Shown here piece after piece: positions 31,174 to 39,641 of a DNA stretch of 49,398 nt. The notes under the pieces are model-generated. The model was not told where the DNA came from and searched no databases. It worked only from the letters and a program-made list of their open reading frames with translations. Source of the stretch: Gaiellales bacterium (GTDB lineage Bacteria > Actinomycetota > Thermoleophilia > BMS3ABIN01); NCBI GenBank assembly GCA_003599855.1, contig QZKG01000059.1, positions 1 through 49,398 on the forward strand, given 5' to 3'. The translations under genes were made by a program, and so were the position numbers. Position 1 is the stretch's first letter, and the number at the start of each line of letters is the position of its first letter.

Positions 31174-31935
31174 TCAGGGGCTGAGGTTGAAAGCCCTGTG
31201 GAAGTTGGCGTGGACAGCCGCAGCCAGAGTCTCTATGGACGTATCCCTGAGGCTGGCGACCGCATCGGCCACGTGGGCTACACGGGCGGGGCAGTTAGGG
31301 CTGCCCCTGTGGGGGACAGAGCTCAGGTAGGGCGAGTCGGTCTCGGTCAGCAGCAGGTCTGCGGGGATACGGGTTGTGGCGTCGTGAAGCCGCATAGCGT
31401 TCCTGTAACTGACGTTGCCGGCCAGTGACATGTAATAACCCCTCCTGGCGCATTCCTCCACATGGTCCACGAGGGAGAAGCAGTGAAGGATGACGGTCGC
31501 GCCGGCAGCTTCCCCGGCGAGCAGGTCCATGGTGTCTGCTGCAGCCTCCCGGCTGTGGACCACCAGGGGCAGCTCGTGATCCAGCGCCAGCCTGACATGG
31601 CGGCGAAAGGTCTCCTGCTGGGTGTCGCGCGGCGCCCGGTCGTGGTAGTAGTCGAGCCCGGTTTCGCCGATGGCAACGACTTCCGGGTCCTCGGCCAGGG
31701 ATTCGAGCTCCTCGAAGTCTGCCGCGGACGCCCCGGCGGCGTCGTGCGGGTGTATGCCCACAGCCGCAAGCACCGACGGGAACTCATGGGCGAAGGCGAC
31801 GGCCAAGCGGCTGGACCGGATGTCGATGCCCACGGCCAGGATCCTCTCGACGCCGGCGCTCGCAGCATCCATGACAGCGGCGCGGGGGTCGGGCAGCATG
31901 TCCAGGTGGGCATGGCAGTCTGTGAATCGCGGCAA
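31174..31935 (-). CDS. tatD: TatD-family hydrolase
   Basis: The 253-residue product has the TatD metal-dependent hydrolase fold: TDCHAHLDM (H8, H10), AVGIHPHDA, a GETGLDYYHD block, HSREAAADT and TETDSPYLSSVPHRGSPNCP. It would act as a 3'-5' nuclease on DNA ends. I favour the TTG at 31935 because AAGGGAG lies five bases upstream; the frame could start at a TTG at 31965 overlapping metG. It follows metG, a common metG-tatD pair in Gram-positive bacteria. The 168 bases between it and the Rrf2-TusA gene hold no clear terminator. Confidence 0.9.
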   Translation of the reverse strand: MPRFTDCHAHLDMLPDPRAAVMDAASAGVERILAVGIDIRSSRLAVAFAHEFPSVLAAVGIHPHDAAGASAADFEELESLAEDPEVVAIGETGLDYYHDRAPRDTQQETFRRHVRLALDHELPLVVHSREAAADTMDLLAGEAAGATVILHCFSLVDHVEECARRGYYMSLAGNVSYRNAMRLHDATTRIPADLLLTETDSPYLSSVPHRGSPNCPARVAHVADAVASLRDTSIETLAAAVHANFHRAFNLSP

Positions 31936-31957
31936 TGACGCTCCCTTCGCCGGCTGG

Positions 31958-33472
31958 TCAGTCAAGCCGGGGGAAGAGGGGGTCGCCGGCGACCACCGGG
32001 CTGCCGGGCGCCCCCCTCCCCCACCGCGCTTTTTCGATCATCAGTTCTTCGAATGCAGGGGGATAACCCAGACGCCGCATGATCTCCACCGTGGTGGCGG
32101 GGATGAACGGGTGCAGGAGGATGGCGCAAATACGGAGGCCTTCGACGAGCTCGTAGAGTACGGTTTCCAGCTCTTCCCTCCGCTCCGGCTCCTTCGCCAG
32201 CACCCAGGGGGCGCTCTGCTCAACGTGCTTGTTGAGGCGGCGCACGAACTGCCAGACAGACTCCAGGCAGCCGGTTATGTCTGCCTTCCCCAGGGAAGTG
32301 ACAACCGTTTCCCTCAGCTTATCCACTGATCGTGTGAAGCTGGAGCCGTCTCGCGGCGGAGGCGGGACTGATGAGTCACAGTACTTGCCGACCATGGCCA
32401 CGGTCCTGCTCACGAGATTGCCGAGGTCGTTCGCGAGCTCGCTGTTGTAGCGTGATTCGAAGCCTTCAAGCGAGACCACGCCGTCCTGGCCGAAGGTGAC
32501 TTCCCGAAAGCAGTAGAAGCGGAATGCGTCCACGCCGTACTGGTCCATGACGGCGAACGGATCGAGGACGTTGCCCCGGGTCTTGCTCATCTTCTGTCCG
32601 CCCATGAGGAGGTAACCGTGGACGAACAGGTGCCGGGGCAGCTCGTAGCCCGCGGCCATCAGCAGCGCCGGCCAGATGACCGCGTGGAACTTGAGGATGT
32701 CCTTGGCCATCAGGTGGAAGTCCGCCGGCCAGAACCGGGCGGTCTGATCCTCCTCACGGGCATAGCGCAGTCCGGAAAGGTAGTTGAGCAGCGCGTCCAC
32801 CCAGACATAGACCACTTGCCCGGGGTCCCAGGGCACCGGTATCCCCCATTCCAGGGCGGCGCGGCTGATGCTGATGTCCTCGAGCCCCTGGGTGATGAAG
32901 CTGCGTGCCTCGTTTTGGCGGGTCGCCGGGATGACGAAGTCAGGGTGGGCTTCGAAGTGGTCGAGCAGGCGGTCCTGGTAGTCCGACAGGCGGAAAAAGT
33001 AGTTCTCCTCCTCCACCAGCTCCAGCTCGATGCCGTGGTCGGGGCACTTGCCTTCCACCAGGTCCTTTTCGGAATAAAAGGCTTCACAGGAGCCGCAATA
33101 GAGGCCGCTGTAGGATTTGAGGTAGATGTCTCCCCTGTCATGAAGTTTCTGGATGAACTCCTGCACTACCTCTACGTGCTGGCTGTCGGTGGTACGGATG
33201 AAGAAATCGTTGGTGGCATCGACGGCGGCGGCCAGCTCCCTGAACTTCACTACCATCTCGTCGACGTGCTGTTCCGGCGTGACGCCGCGCCTTTCCGCCG
33301 CCCTGGCTGCCGGGTTGCCGTGCTCGTCCGTTCCCGTAAGGAAGAAGACATCCTCGCCGAGCTGGCGGTGGTGGCGCGCCAGGATGTCTGCGGCGATCGT
33401 GGTGTAGGCGTGGCCGATATGGGGCACGTCGTTGACGTAGTATATTGGCGTTGTGACGTAGAACTTGTCCAC
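31958..33472 (-). CDS. metG: Methionyl-tRNA synthetase
   Basis: The 504-residue class I synthetase has the HIGH motif (NDVPHIGHAYT), a zinc-binding region with C-x2-C (YCGSCEA) and a lone CPDH, and the KMSKS motif as KMSKTRGN. It lacks a C-terminal tRNA-binding extension, as in short MetG types. The start is GTG at 33472, without a strong Shine-Dalgarno. It is upstream of tatD with 22 bases between their likely coding limits. Confidence 0.95.
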   Translation of the reverse strand: MDKFYVTTPIYYVNDVPHIGHAYTTIAADILARHHRQLGEDVFFLTGTDEHGNPAARAAERRGVTPEQHVDEMVVKFRELAAAVDATNDFFIRTTDSQHVEVVQEFIQKLHDRGDIYLKSYSGLYCGSCEAFYSEKDLVEGKCPDHGIELELVEEENYFFRLSDYQDRLLDHFEAHPDFVIPATRQNEARSFITQGLEDISISRAALEWGIPVPWDPGQVVYVWVDALLNYLSGLRYAREEDQTARFWPADFHLMAKDILKFHAVIWPALLMAAGYELPRHLFVHGYLLMGGQKMSKTRGNVLDPFAVMDQYGVDAFRFYCFREVTFGQDGVVSLEGFESRYNSELANDLGNLVSRTVAMVGKYCDSSVPPPPRDGSSFTRSVDKLRETVVTSLGKADITGCLESVWQFVRRLNKHVEQSAPWVLAKEPERREELETVLYELVEGLRICAILLHPFIPATTVEIMRRLGYPPAFEELMIEKARWGRGAPGSPVVAGDPLFPRLD

Positions 33473-33530
33473 CCGGTCTCGCGGTCTGTTTGCTGACGCT
33501 GGCTGCGAATATACTAACAGCCGGTCCTGG

Positions 33531-34535
33531 TTAGTCCAACAGCGGCATGGGAGCCGCCGGCGCCGCCTGTGTCCGGGTCCAGGACTGCCTGCCGGCTAGC
33601 AACACGGCGCCGCTGGCAGCCGCCATGATCAGGCTAAGACCAGCACCCAGCCGCAAGATGCCGCCCGGGGGGCTTGCATGCTTCGGCTGTGATGAGGTCA
33701 TGGCCCCGGGAGCCCGGCCAACCGCCGCCTGCACCGGCAATAGCGGCACTGGAGGGACAGCGGCTGCGGGCGGCTCAAAGGATCGCCAGGCCGGCCGGTT
33801 CCCGGGTAGGACCGCCCTGGCGGCAGGCGTCGCCAGGGCGGACGCCGGCAGTAGGCCAGCGTCAGGCTCCATGGCATACGCCGCGGGCGGCTCGGACAGA
33901 GCCGGCTCCAGGGTGGTGGAGGTCGCAGCAGGCGCCGGTGCAGGCGAGGTCACGGGTGCGGGGGGCGGCGCGGGCAGGACTTCCGGAGGCATCAGGACCG
34001 CCTCACTCACCTGTTCCTGCGGCAGGCCGGTGGCTTCGATGCTGTCTGCGGGGGGCAGCAACTCCAGCGGGTCCAGGTAGTCACCGTTGGCGCTCGATAA
34101 TCTGATACCGAAATGGAGCGGCCTGCCGTCGCTCGTGGCGATGACTTCCCCCTGCTCGACCCACTGTCCCTGCTTCACCACGAGTTCTCCCAGGTGCAGG
34201 TATGTGCTGCGCAGACCGCCGTCATGGCTGATGGCCAGAGTGAGGCCGCCGCCCTCCGCTGGTGTGTATCCGGCGAAGGCGATGGTTCCGGCCGCGGCGG
34301 CGCGGATCTCTCCCACGGCGGTGGACGCAATGTCAATGCCGCGATGCCCCCTGTCGCTGACGCAATCGAGGGTCCAGCCCGCGGTCAGCTGGCCTAGCGC
34401 AGGCCAGGTGAAGATGGCCTCCGCAGCGGGCGGGCGGTCGGCGCAGGCTGCCAGCGCCAGGGTCGCCGGCGAGGCTGAGAGATCGAGAAAAAGGAAGATC
34501 AGAACGATAACGAGGACGCGCCCGGGTTTCCGCAT
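33531..34535 (-). CDS. M23-family (LytM) peptidase with C-terminal membrane anchor
   Basis: The 334-residue product has a signal sequence with a possible lipobox (LAAC at about residue 31), an M23 domain with HRGIDIAS, a STYLHLGEL block and HFGIRL giving the zinc ligands, then a 140-residue Pro/Ala-rich linker and a C-terminal hydrophobic helix (about 300-322). It would cut peptidoglycan cross-bridges outside the cell, tethered at both ends. GGAGG is four bases from the ATG. A second LytM-like gene lies at 37447. Confidence 0.88.
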   Translation of the reverse strand: MRKPGRVLVIVLIFLFLDLSASPATLALAACADRPPAAEAIFTWPALGQLTAGWTLDCVSDRGHRGIDIASTAVGEIRAAAAGTIAFAGYTPAEGGGLTLAISHDGGLRSTYLHLGELVVKQGQWVEQGEVIATSDGRPLHFGIRLSSANGDYLDPLELLPPADSIEATGLPQEQVSEAVLMPPEVLPAPPPAPVTSPAPAPAATSTTLEPALSEPPAAYAMEPDAGLLPASALATPAARAVLPGNRPAWRSFEPPAAAVPPVPLLPVQAAVGRAPGAMTSSQPKHASPPGGILRLGAGLSLIMAAASGAVLLAGRQSWTRTQAAPAAPMPLLD

Positions 34536-34661
34536 GGTTCCTCCGCTGCCACTGTTGTCAAGACAGGCGACAGGGGGAATCTATCATCTTCGTGTCATCA
34601 GTTCAAGGATGATCCTGTGGCAGAGCGACCCGGATCATGCTAATTGCGTGAAAAAATCGCA

Positions 34662-36140
34662 TCAGGGCGCCAGCAGCTCCAGCACGGTCTGGCGGTCGCT
34701 GAAGGGTACCGGGCCGGAAGACATGATCTGCCTGGTCTCATGCCCCTTGCCGGCGATGAGGATGGTATCGCCCGGACCGGCGGCCTCGATGGCTGCCCTG
34801 ATGGCCTCGCGCCGGTCGGCGATTCTCAGGTAGCGGCTGCCGGAGCTGGTCAGCCCGCTCTCGGCGGCGTCCAGTATCTGCCCGGGAGGCTCGCCGTAGC
34901 AGTCATCCGTGGTCAGGATCGCCAGGTCTGAGCCCTTTCCGGCGACCAGGCCCATCTTTGGCCGCTTGTCACGATCGCGTTCACCGGGGCAGCCGAAGAC
35001 GACTATCAGCCTGCCCGGGGTGATATGGCGGGCGGCGTCGATGGCCCTTTGCAGCCCGTCCTCGTTGTGGGCGTAATCGATCACTATGTGGAAGGGGGCA
35101 TCAGTCTCCACCGGCTCGAAACGCCCGGGGGCGCCGCGGTGCCCCTTGAGGCCGGCGGCTATCTCCCCGGCGGCGAGGCCGAGGGCATGAGCGGCGGCGG
35201 CGGCGGCCAGGGCGTTGGCCAGGCTGAAGCTGCCGGGTATGGCGATCTCGACGGCGGTGACCCCTGCGGGCGTCACCAGGTCGAAGGAGGTCGTCCAGCC
35301 TGAGTAGACGATGTTGGCGGCGCTGACGAGAGCGCCGCTGGAGGCCCCGAAGCTGACTACCTCGCCCCCGGCTGCGGCCAGCTCCCCGGCCAGTCGCGCC
35401 CCGTACGCGTCATCGATATTGATGACCCCGACGGGCATGCGACTTTCCGGCTGCTCCCCTGCGATGCTGTTGTAGAAGAGCCGGCGCTTGGTCGCGTAGT
35501 AGCTTTCCATGTCGCTATGGAGGTCCAGGTGGTCGCGGGTGAGGTTGGTGAAGACCGCCACGTCGAAATCCAGCGCCGCGGCGCGGAACAGCTCGATGCC
35601 GTGTGATGAGACCTCGAGGACGGCGAATCGGTCTCCCCCCTCCACCGCCCTTGACAGCATCTGCTGCAGGTCGACCGACTCCGGCGTCGTCCTTTCCGCC
35701 GGCTGCGCCTTCCCTGCTATCCTGTATTCGACGCCGCCCAGGAGAGCCGAGCGGCGGCCTGCCGCCTCCAGGATGGACTGGATCATGTGGGTGGTTGTGG
35801 TCTTGCCGTTGGTGCCGGTGACGCCGATGAGCTTCAGTCTCTCTGACGGCCTGCCATAGAACTCTGCTGACGCCAGCGCCAGCGCCAGCCTCACGTCAGG
35901 CACCTGGACCTGGGGGATGACGGCCCCTTCGACCCACCGCTCCGTCAGGGCCACGGAAGCGCCAGCTTCGGCAGCCGCGGTTATGAAATCGTGGCCGTCT
36001 GCCTTGAAGCCGGGGATGGCGGCGAACAGTTGGCCCGGCCGCACGCGCCGGGAGTCATAGGCAAGGCCGGTGACTTCCAGCGCGGGGTCGGCGTCGCTAC
36101 GGACCGCCCCGATATCCCTGGTTATCTCGCCCAGCCGCAC
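34662..36140 (-). CDS. murE: MurE-like UDP-N-acetylmuramyl-tripeptide synthetase
   Basis: The 492-residue Mur ligase has the P-loop TGTNGKTTT (about 108-116), the TNLTRDHLDLH motif, the carbamylated-lysine region YYATKRRLF, and HIVIDYAHNEDGL. It has the usual three-domain MurE length. The motif that selects the third amino acid reads D-D-C-Y-G-E-P-P (412-419) where meso-DAP enzymes have DNPRxExP, so the substrate is uncertain. It is not beside murF, mraY or ftsI. The GTG start follows GAGG at 12 bases. The end is 126 bases from the M23 gene, with no terminator visible there. Confidence 0.85.
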   Translation of the reverse strand: MRLGEITRDIGAVRSDADPALEVTGLAYDSRRVRPGQLFAAIPGFKADGHDFITAAAEAGASVALTERWVEGAVIPQVQVPDVRLALALASAEFYGRPSERLKLIGVTGTNGKTTTTHMIQSILEAAGRRSALLGGVEYRIAGKAQPAERTTPESVDLQQMLSRAVEGGDRFAVLEVSSHGIELFRAAALDFDVAVFTNLTRDHLDLHSDMESYYATKRRLFYNSIAGEQPESRMPVGVINIDDAYGARLAGELAAAGGEVVSFGASSGALVSAANIVYSGWTTSFDLVTPAGVTAVEIAIPGSFSLANALAAAAAAHALGLAAGEIAAGLKGHRGAPGRFEPVETDAPFHIVIDYAHNEDGLQRAIDAARHITPGRLIVVFGCPGERDRDKRPKMGLVAGKGSDLAILTTDDCYGEPPGQILDAAESGLTSSGSRYLRIADRREAIRAAIEAAGPGDTILIAGKGHETRQIMSSGPVPFSDRQTVLELLAP

Positions 36141-36147
36141 CGCAGCG

Positions 36148-37272
36148 TCAGGCCTCTTTCGCGGCGGATGGCTCCTGGGCCTTCACAGCCTCCTCAGGCG
36201 CCTCCTGGTACCAGGATTCGAACGAGACGCGGGGCTTGAAGAAGGTGTACATCTCGCGCACCAGGGCGACCAGCGGCAGGGCCAGGATCATGCCGGTGAT
36301 GCCCCTGAACTCGGCCCCCGCCAGTACGGCGAAGATGACCACCAGGGGGTGCACGCCGACAATGGAGCTCATCACGTTGGGGACCAGCACGTGCCCCTCG
36401 AGTTGCTGGATGACGATGAAAAGGATGGCGACGGCGAGCGCCGACCAGGGTGAGGCGAAAAGGGCCACGACGATGGGCGGTATCGCCCCGATGATCGGTC
36501 CGATGTAGGGGATGAACTCGGTGAGGCCGGCCCAGGCACCGAAGAAGACCGAGTACTTGGAACCTTCGGGCCAGACGCCCACGACCCCCAGCAGCCAGAT
36601 GCCCAGCGCCGTGCTGGCGCCGATCAGGAGGCCCAGGAGCACCTGGGCCCTGACCCACTGTGTGAGGGCGCGCTGGCTGCGCAGGATGAACTCGTCGGCA
36701 TCGCCACCGAACTTCTCCGGGAAGAGGCGGTGCACGAAGAGGCCGATCCTCCTGGCGTCCAGCAGCATGTAGATGGAGATGACGAGCACAATGAAGAAGT
36801 TGGTCAGCGCCCCGACGAAGTTGACTGAGAAGGTGAGGAGCTGTGAACCCAGGTCGGCGATGAAATCCTCAGCCCGCTGCGCCAGCCTGTTGGTGTAGTC
36901 CCCCAGGTCGATGGGCAGGTTGAGGCTGTTGATGCTGTCCTGCCAGCTTTCCATCTGCTTCCTTACCTCTTCTGCGTACTGCGGGGAGTTGTCTAGGATC
37001 TCCTCGAGCTGGCCGAAGGCAGGCGGGATGATGAGGATCAGGAACAGCACCAGCAGACCGAGGATACCCAGATATACGAGAAATACTCCGATGTAACGTG
37101 GGATCCTGAGCCATTCCAGCTTCTTGATGAGCGGATTCAGCATCAGCGCGATGATCATGGCGCTGACGAAAAGATATATGGCATGGGCCACATGCGCCGC
37201 CGAGAACCACAACAGCAGCACCAGGATGGGCAAACCCACCAACTGGACCCACCTGGGAATCTGTATGTTCAC
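36148..37272 (-). CDS. AI-2E family membrane transporter
   Basis: The 374-residue product has about eight membrane helices and the family features: PRWVQLVGLPILVLLLWF at the N-terminus, an amphipathic helical domain (about 85-150), ISIYMLLDARRIG, the FIPYIGPIIGAIPPIVVAL block, and EGHVLVPNVMSSIVGVHPLVVIFAVLAG, in pieces. AI-2E permeases are broadly distributed; some export quorum signals, others act as Na+/H+ antiporters. GGGAGG lies seven bases before the GTG start. It is seven bases upstream of murE, so the two share a unit. Confidence 0.9.
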   Translation of the reverse strand: MNIQIPRWVQLVGLPILVLLLWFSAAHVAHAIYLFVSAMIIALMLNPLIKKLEWLRIPRYIGVFLVYLGILGLLVLFLILIIPPAFGQLEEILDNSPQYAEEVRKQMESWQDSINSLNLPIDLGDYTNRLAQRAEDFIADLGSQLLTFSVNFVGALTNFFIVLVISIYMLLDARRIGLFVHRLFPEKFGGDADEFILRSQRALTQWVRAQVLLGLLIGASTALGIWLLGVVGVWPEGSKYSVFFGAWAGLTEFIPYIGPIIGAIPPIVVALFASPWSALAVAILFIVIQQLEGHVLVPNVMSSIVGVHPLVVIFAVLAGAEFRGITGMILALPLVALVREMYTFFKPRVSFESWYQEAPEEAVKAQEPSAAKEA

Positions 37273-37411
37273 TGGCCGGCCTCCCTGACCTGGCTCATTC
37301 CCTTGCCCCGTGCGGGGTTCGGGCCGGTTCGAGGACTCATTATATCAGGGTCGTCCCCTGTTGATAGCTCACCTGCGACAAACAGCCGCTGCCCCGAAAA
37401 CGACTAGCAGC

Positions 37412-37439
37412 TTGAAAATACCCTGCAAGATGTTATGTT
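37412..37439 (+). promoter_or_regulatory. Promoter of the LytM-like/MTAP unit
   Basis: TTGAAA and TATGTT are separated by 16 bases. Transcription would start at about 37446, immediately before the ATG at 37447, so the mRNA would be leaderless. No Shine-Dalgarno is visible before either candidate ATG. Confidence 0.55.
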
Positions 37440-37446
37440 TATCTAT

Positions 37447-38220
37447 ATGTCATCAGAGCCCCAAACCATTCAACCGCGGGGAAAGGCGAGGTACAGGTAT
37501 CGCTGGCACTCTGCGGCTTTTCTTGGCGCGATGTTCATTCTGGCGGCCATCGCGCTGACCCTCATCATAGTTTCTTCGAGGGATGATCCGACGCCCCTGC
37601 TCGACGAGGAGACCATTGCCGCGTCCCAGGAGCTGGCCTCCACGGAGACGCCGCTGCAGGTGCCGCTGGCCGCGGCGGGCGAACTGGAGCTGATGCTGCC
37701 GGTGGTCGGGCAGTCGGTAACCGCCATCGGCTATCACCCGGTGGAGGACGACGACGTCATCAGCCTCAAACCTGAGGGCAAGCAGGTGAACGCATCGGTG
37801 ATCAGCGGCATCGGGCAGATCCTGGACGACGATGGGGGCATCGGCTATTACGTCATGGACGAGGACAGCAAGGTCTCGCCCACGACTTCCATGGACGTGG
37901 GCGCCCCCTACGGGACTTTCGTCTACACGCCGGTGGACGGCACTATAGTGGGCATCAAGACCTACGAGTTCGCTGGCAAGTGTCCCGATACCGAGGTGAG
38001 GATCCAGCCCTTGAACCAGTCGAACATGGTGGTGGTGATGACCCACCTGGGCAATATCGAGGCTACCCTCGGCCAGCCGGTCAAGGCGGGCGTCACCAGG
38101 ATCGGTTCCATCAACAAGCTGGATGACTGCCTGACCCACAAGATCTCAGAGTTCACCTCTGACAGCGGCAACCATGTCCATATCCAGGTAGAGCTCTACC
38201 GGCGTGACGTCGTCTCCTGA
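37447..38220 (+). CDS. Membrane-anchored degenerate LytM (M23-fold) protein
   Basis: The 257-residue product has one N-terminal helix (about residues 25-45) and an extracytoplasmic domain with the M23 shape: SMDVGAPYGTFVYTPVDGTIVG, in pieces, and a final NHVHIQVEL. The first zinc His of HxxxD is replaced by Thr (T-T-S-M-D), while the Asp and HxH remain, so catalysis is doubtful. It may be a regulatory or scaffolding LytM protein, as EnvC/NlpD are. I chose the ATG at 37447 for its fit to the promoter; 37435 is the alternative. It is two bases from the next gene. Confidence 0.75.
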   Translation: MSSEPQTIQPRGKARYRYRWHSAAFLGAMFILAAIALTLIIVSSRDDPTPLLDEETIAASQELASTETPLQVPLAAAGELELMLPVVGQSVTAIGYHPVEDDDVISLKPEGKQVNASVISGIGQILDDDGGIGYYVMDEDSKVSPTTSMDVGAPYGTFVYTPVDGTIVGIKTYEFAGKCPDTEVRIQPLNQSNMVVVMTHLGNIEATLGQPVKAGVTRIGSINKLDDCLTHKISEFTSDSGNHVHIQVELYRRDVVS

Positions 38221-38222
38221 CC

Positions 38223-39035
38223 ATGGCTGAATCGCATGCGGCAACCTGGGCGGTCATAGGCGGGTCGGGGACGCACGGCTGCGATTTCCCCGAGGCTGCC
38301 GGGAGCGGCGCCCGCATTCTGGATGAGGGACTGGTCTTCGAGACGCCCGCCGGGCAGTCCCCCCCGTTCAGCCTGTTCGAGACCGCTGGCGGCAAACGCG
38401 TCCTGCACATGCAGCTGCACGGCTGGCGCGCGGGGGTGACACGCGGCCAGGCTTCCCAGCAGGTCTTCCACGTGCTGGCCCGGGCGGGCGTGAAGCGCAT
38501 CATCTCCGAGGCGGGCGTCGGCAGCCTCAACCACCTGCTGGACCCGCGGGATATCGTCATCCCGGACGACTTCATTGATTTGACTACCCACCGTGACCCC
38601 GCCCCCGTCGCGGGCGGCCGCCTGCTCATCATGCGGGACCCGGTTTGCCCGGTGGTCGCGGGGGCGCTTCTTGAAGCCGCCCGAGGGCAGGCTGGGGGGC
38701 GGGTCTTCGGGCGAGGGACCTGCGTGGTCACCGAGGGCCCTCGCTTCGAGAGCCGCGCCGAGATACGCATGATGCAGCCCCACGGCGACGTCATCGGCCA
38801 GAGCATGTGCCCCGAGGTCTGGCTGGCCCGGGATATCGGCGCCCATTACGCCGCGCTGTACATAGTCGTCAATTACGCGGAAGGCGTCGTCCGCGACTGG
38901 GAGCACGAGGTCCTCAAGGAGATTTTCGAGGAGGATGCCGTGAGGCAGTCGCGAATCATCCTGCAAGCCATCGACGCGGTTGACGAGACGGCCGGCTGCG
39001 GCTGCGGCGAACTGAGCAAGGACACGCTGCTCTAG
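38223..39035 (+). CDS. MTAP/PNP-family purine nucleoside phosphorylase
   Basis: The 270-residue product is of the PNP_UDP_1 fold. It has VIGGSGTHGC near its start, a SEAGVGSLNHLL block, GTCVVTEGPRFESRAEIRMM (in pieces) and GQSMCPEVWLARDIGAHY, matching the methylthioadenosine/methylthioinosine phosphorylase family. It would release adenine or hypoxanthine with a ribose 1-phosphate product. A C-terminal CGCGEL segment is unusual. The gene is two bases downstream of the LytM-like gene, and with metG and cysteine genes nearby it may serve sulfur salvage. Confidence 0.88.
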   Translation: MAESHAATWAVIGGSGTHGCDFPEAAGSGARILDEGLVFETPAGQSPPFSLFETAGGKRVLHMQLHGWRAGVTRGQASQQVFHVLARAGVKRIISEAGVGSLNHLLDPRDIVIPDDFIDLTTHRDPAPVAGGRLLIMRDPVCPVVAGALLEAARGQAGGRVFGRGTCVVTEGPRFESRAEIRMMQPHGDVIGQSMCPEVWLARDIGAHYAALYIVVNYAEGVVRDWEHEVLKEIFEEDAVRQSRIILQAIDAVDETAGCGCGELSKDTLL

Positions 39036-39050
39036 CCGGGGGGTGGTTCT

Positions 39051-39482
39051 TCAGGCGGAGGGCGTCGCGTGGTACTCGACGCTCCCCATCTCCTTGTCCA
39101 GGGAGCAGATCGTGTCCCGTGAGTCACCGGCCGCCACCTCGATCCTGAAACCGCTGCAGCTTGAGGCGGTGACGTCGATCCCGTCGGGCAGCCCGGGGTC
39201 GGCGGTGCGCAGGCTTTCCAGGTCGGCGGCGTAGCAGTTGTTGTCCAGCACGAATATCTCCTGGGCGATCTCGGCCTGCTTGAGGTGGCTCTTGGCCCGG
39301 GCCAGGAGCGCCCTGTCCACAGGGGCGGGGACCGTGCCGTCGTCGCTGTCGCCCCATCCCAGTCCGAAGGAGACCACCGTATCCCCGACCGGGGCCGGCA
39401 GATCGTACATGTAGGCGGCTCCGATGGCTGTGAGCGCCAGCAGGATGGCTAGCGAGACCAGCAATGAGAGTGAGCTGCGCAT
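39051..39482 (-). CDS. Secreted or membrane-anchored protein of unknown function
   Basis: The 143-residue product has a hydrophobic N-terminus (LSLLVSLAILLALTAIGAAYMY) acting as signal or anchor. The rest includes a helical segment (RALLARAKSHLKQAEIAQEIFVLDNN) followed by a NCYAADLESLRTADP stretch and a C-terminal strand region with two more Cys. The helix plus Cys pair recalls pilin-like small secreted proteins, but no prepilin cleavage motif is seen. GGGGAGAGG precedes the ATG. It is 16 bases from the convergent phosphorylase gene. Confidence 0.65.
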   Translation of the reverse strand: MRSSLSLLVSLAILLALTAIGAAYMYDLPAPVGDTVVSFGLGWGDSDDGTVPAPVDRALLARAKSHLKQAEIAQEIFVLDNNCYAADLESLRTADPGLPDGIDVTASSCSGFRIEVAAGDSRDTICSLDKEMGSVEYHATPSA

Positions 39483-39641
39483 CGTCCTCTCCCCTGTACC
39501 CTAAAAGATCAAAAAACCGCTGCCCCAACGATGAAGATAGGGCTCATCATTCTACCACTGAAGTGCATTCTTGTACACGATGCGCGGCTGCCGGGGGGAT
39601 TGTTTCCGGCCGTTTTGGGGAAATCAGGGGCGAACAGCGGG

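Noticed and set aside
32618-33496. Open frame of 292 codons on the plus strand opposite metG
   Set aside because: The minus strand encodes a clear methionyl-tRNA synthetase; the opposite frame has no recognisable domain.
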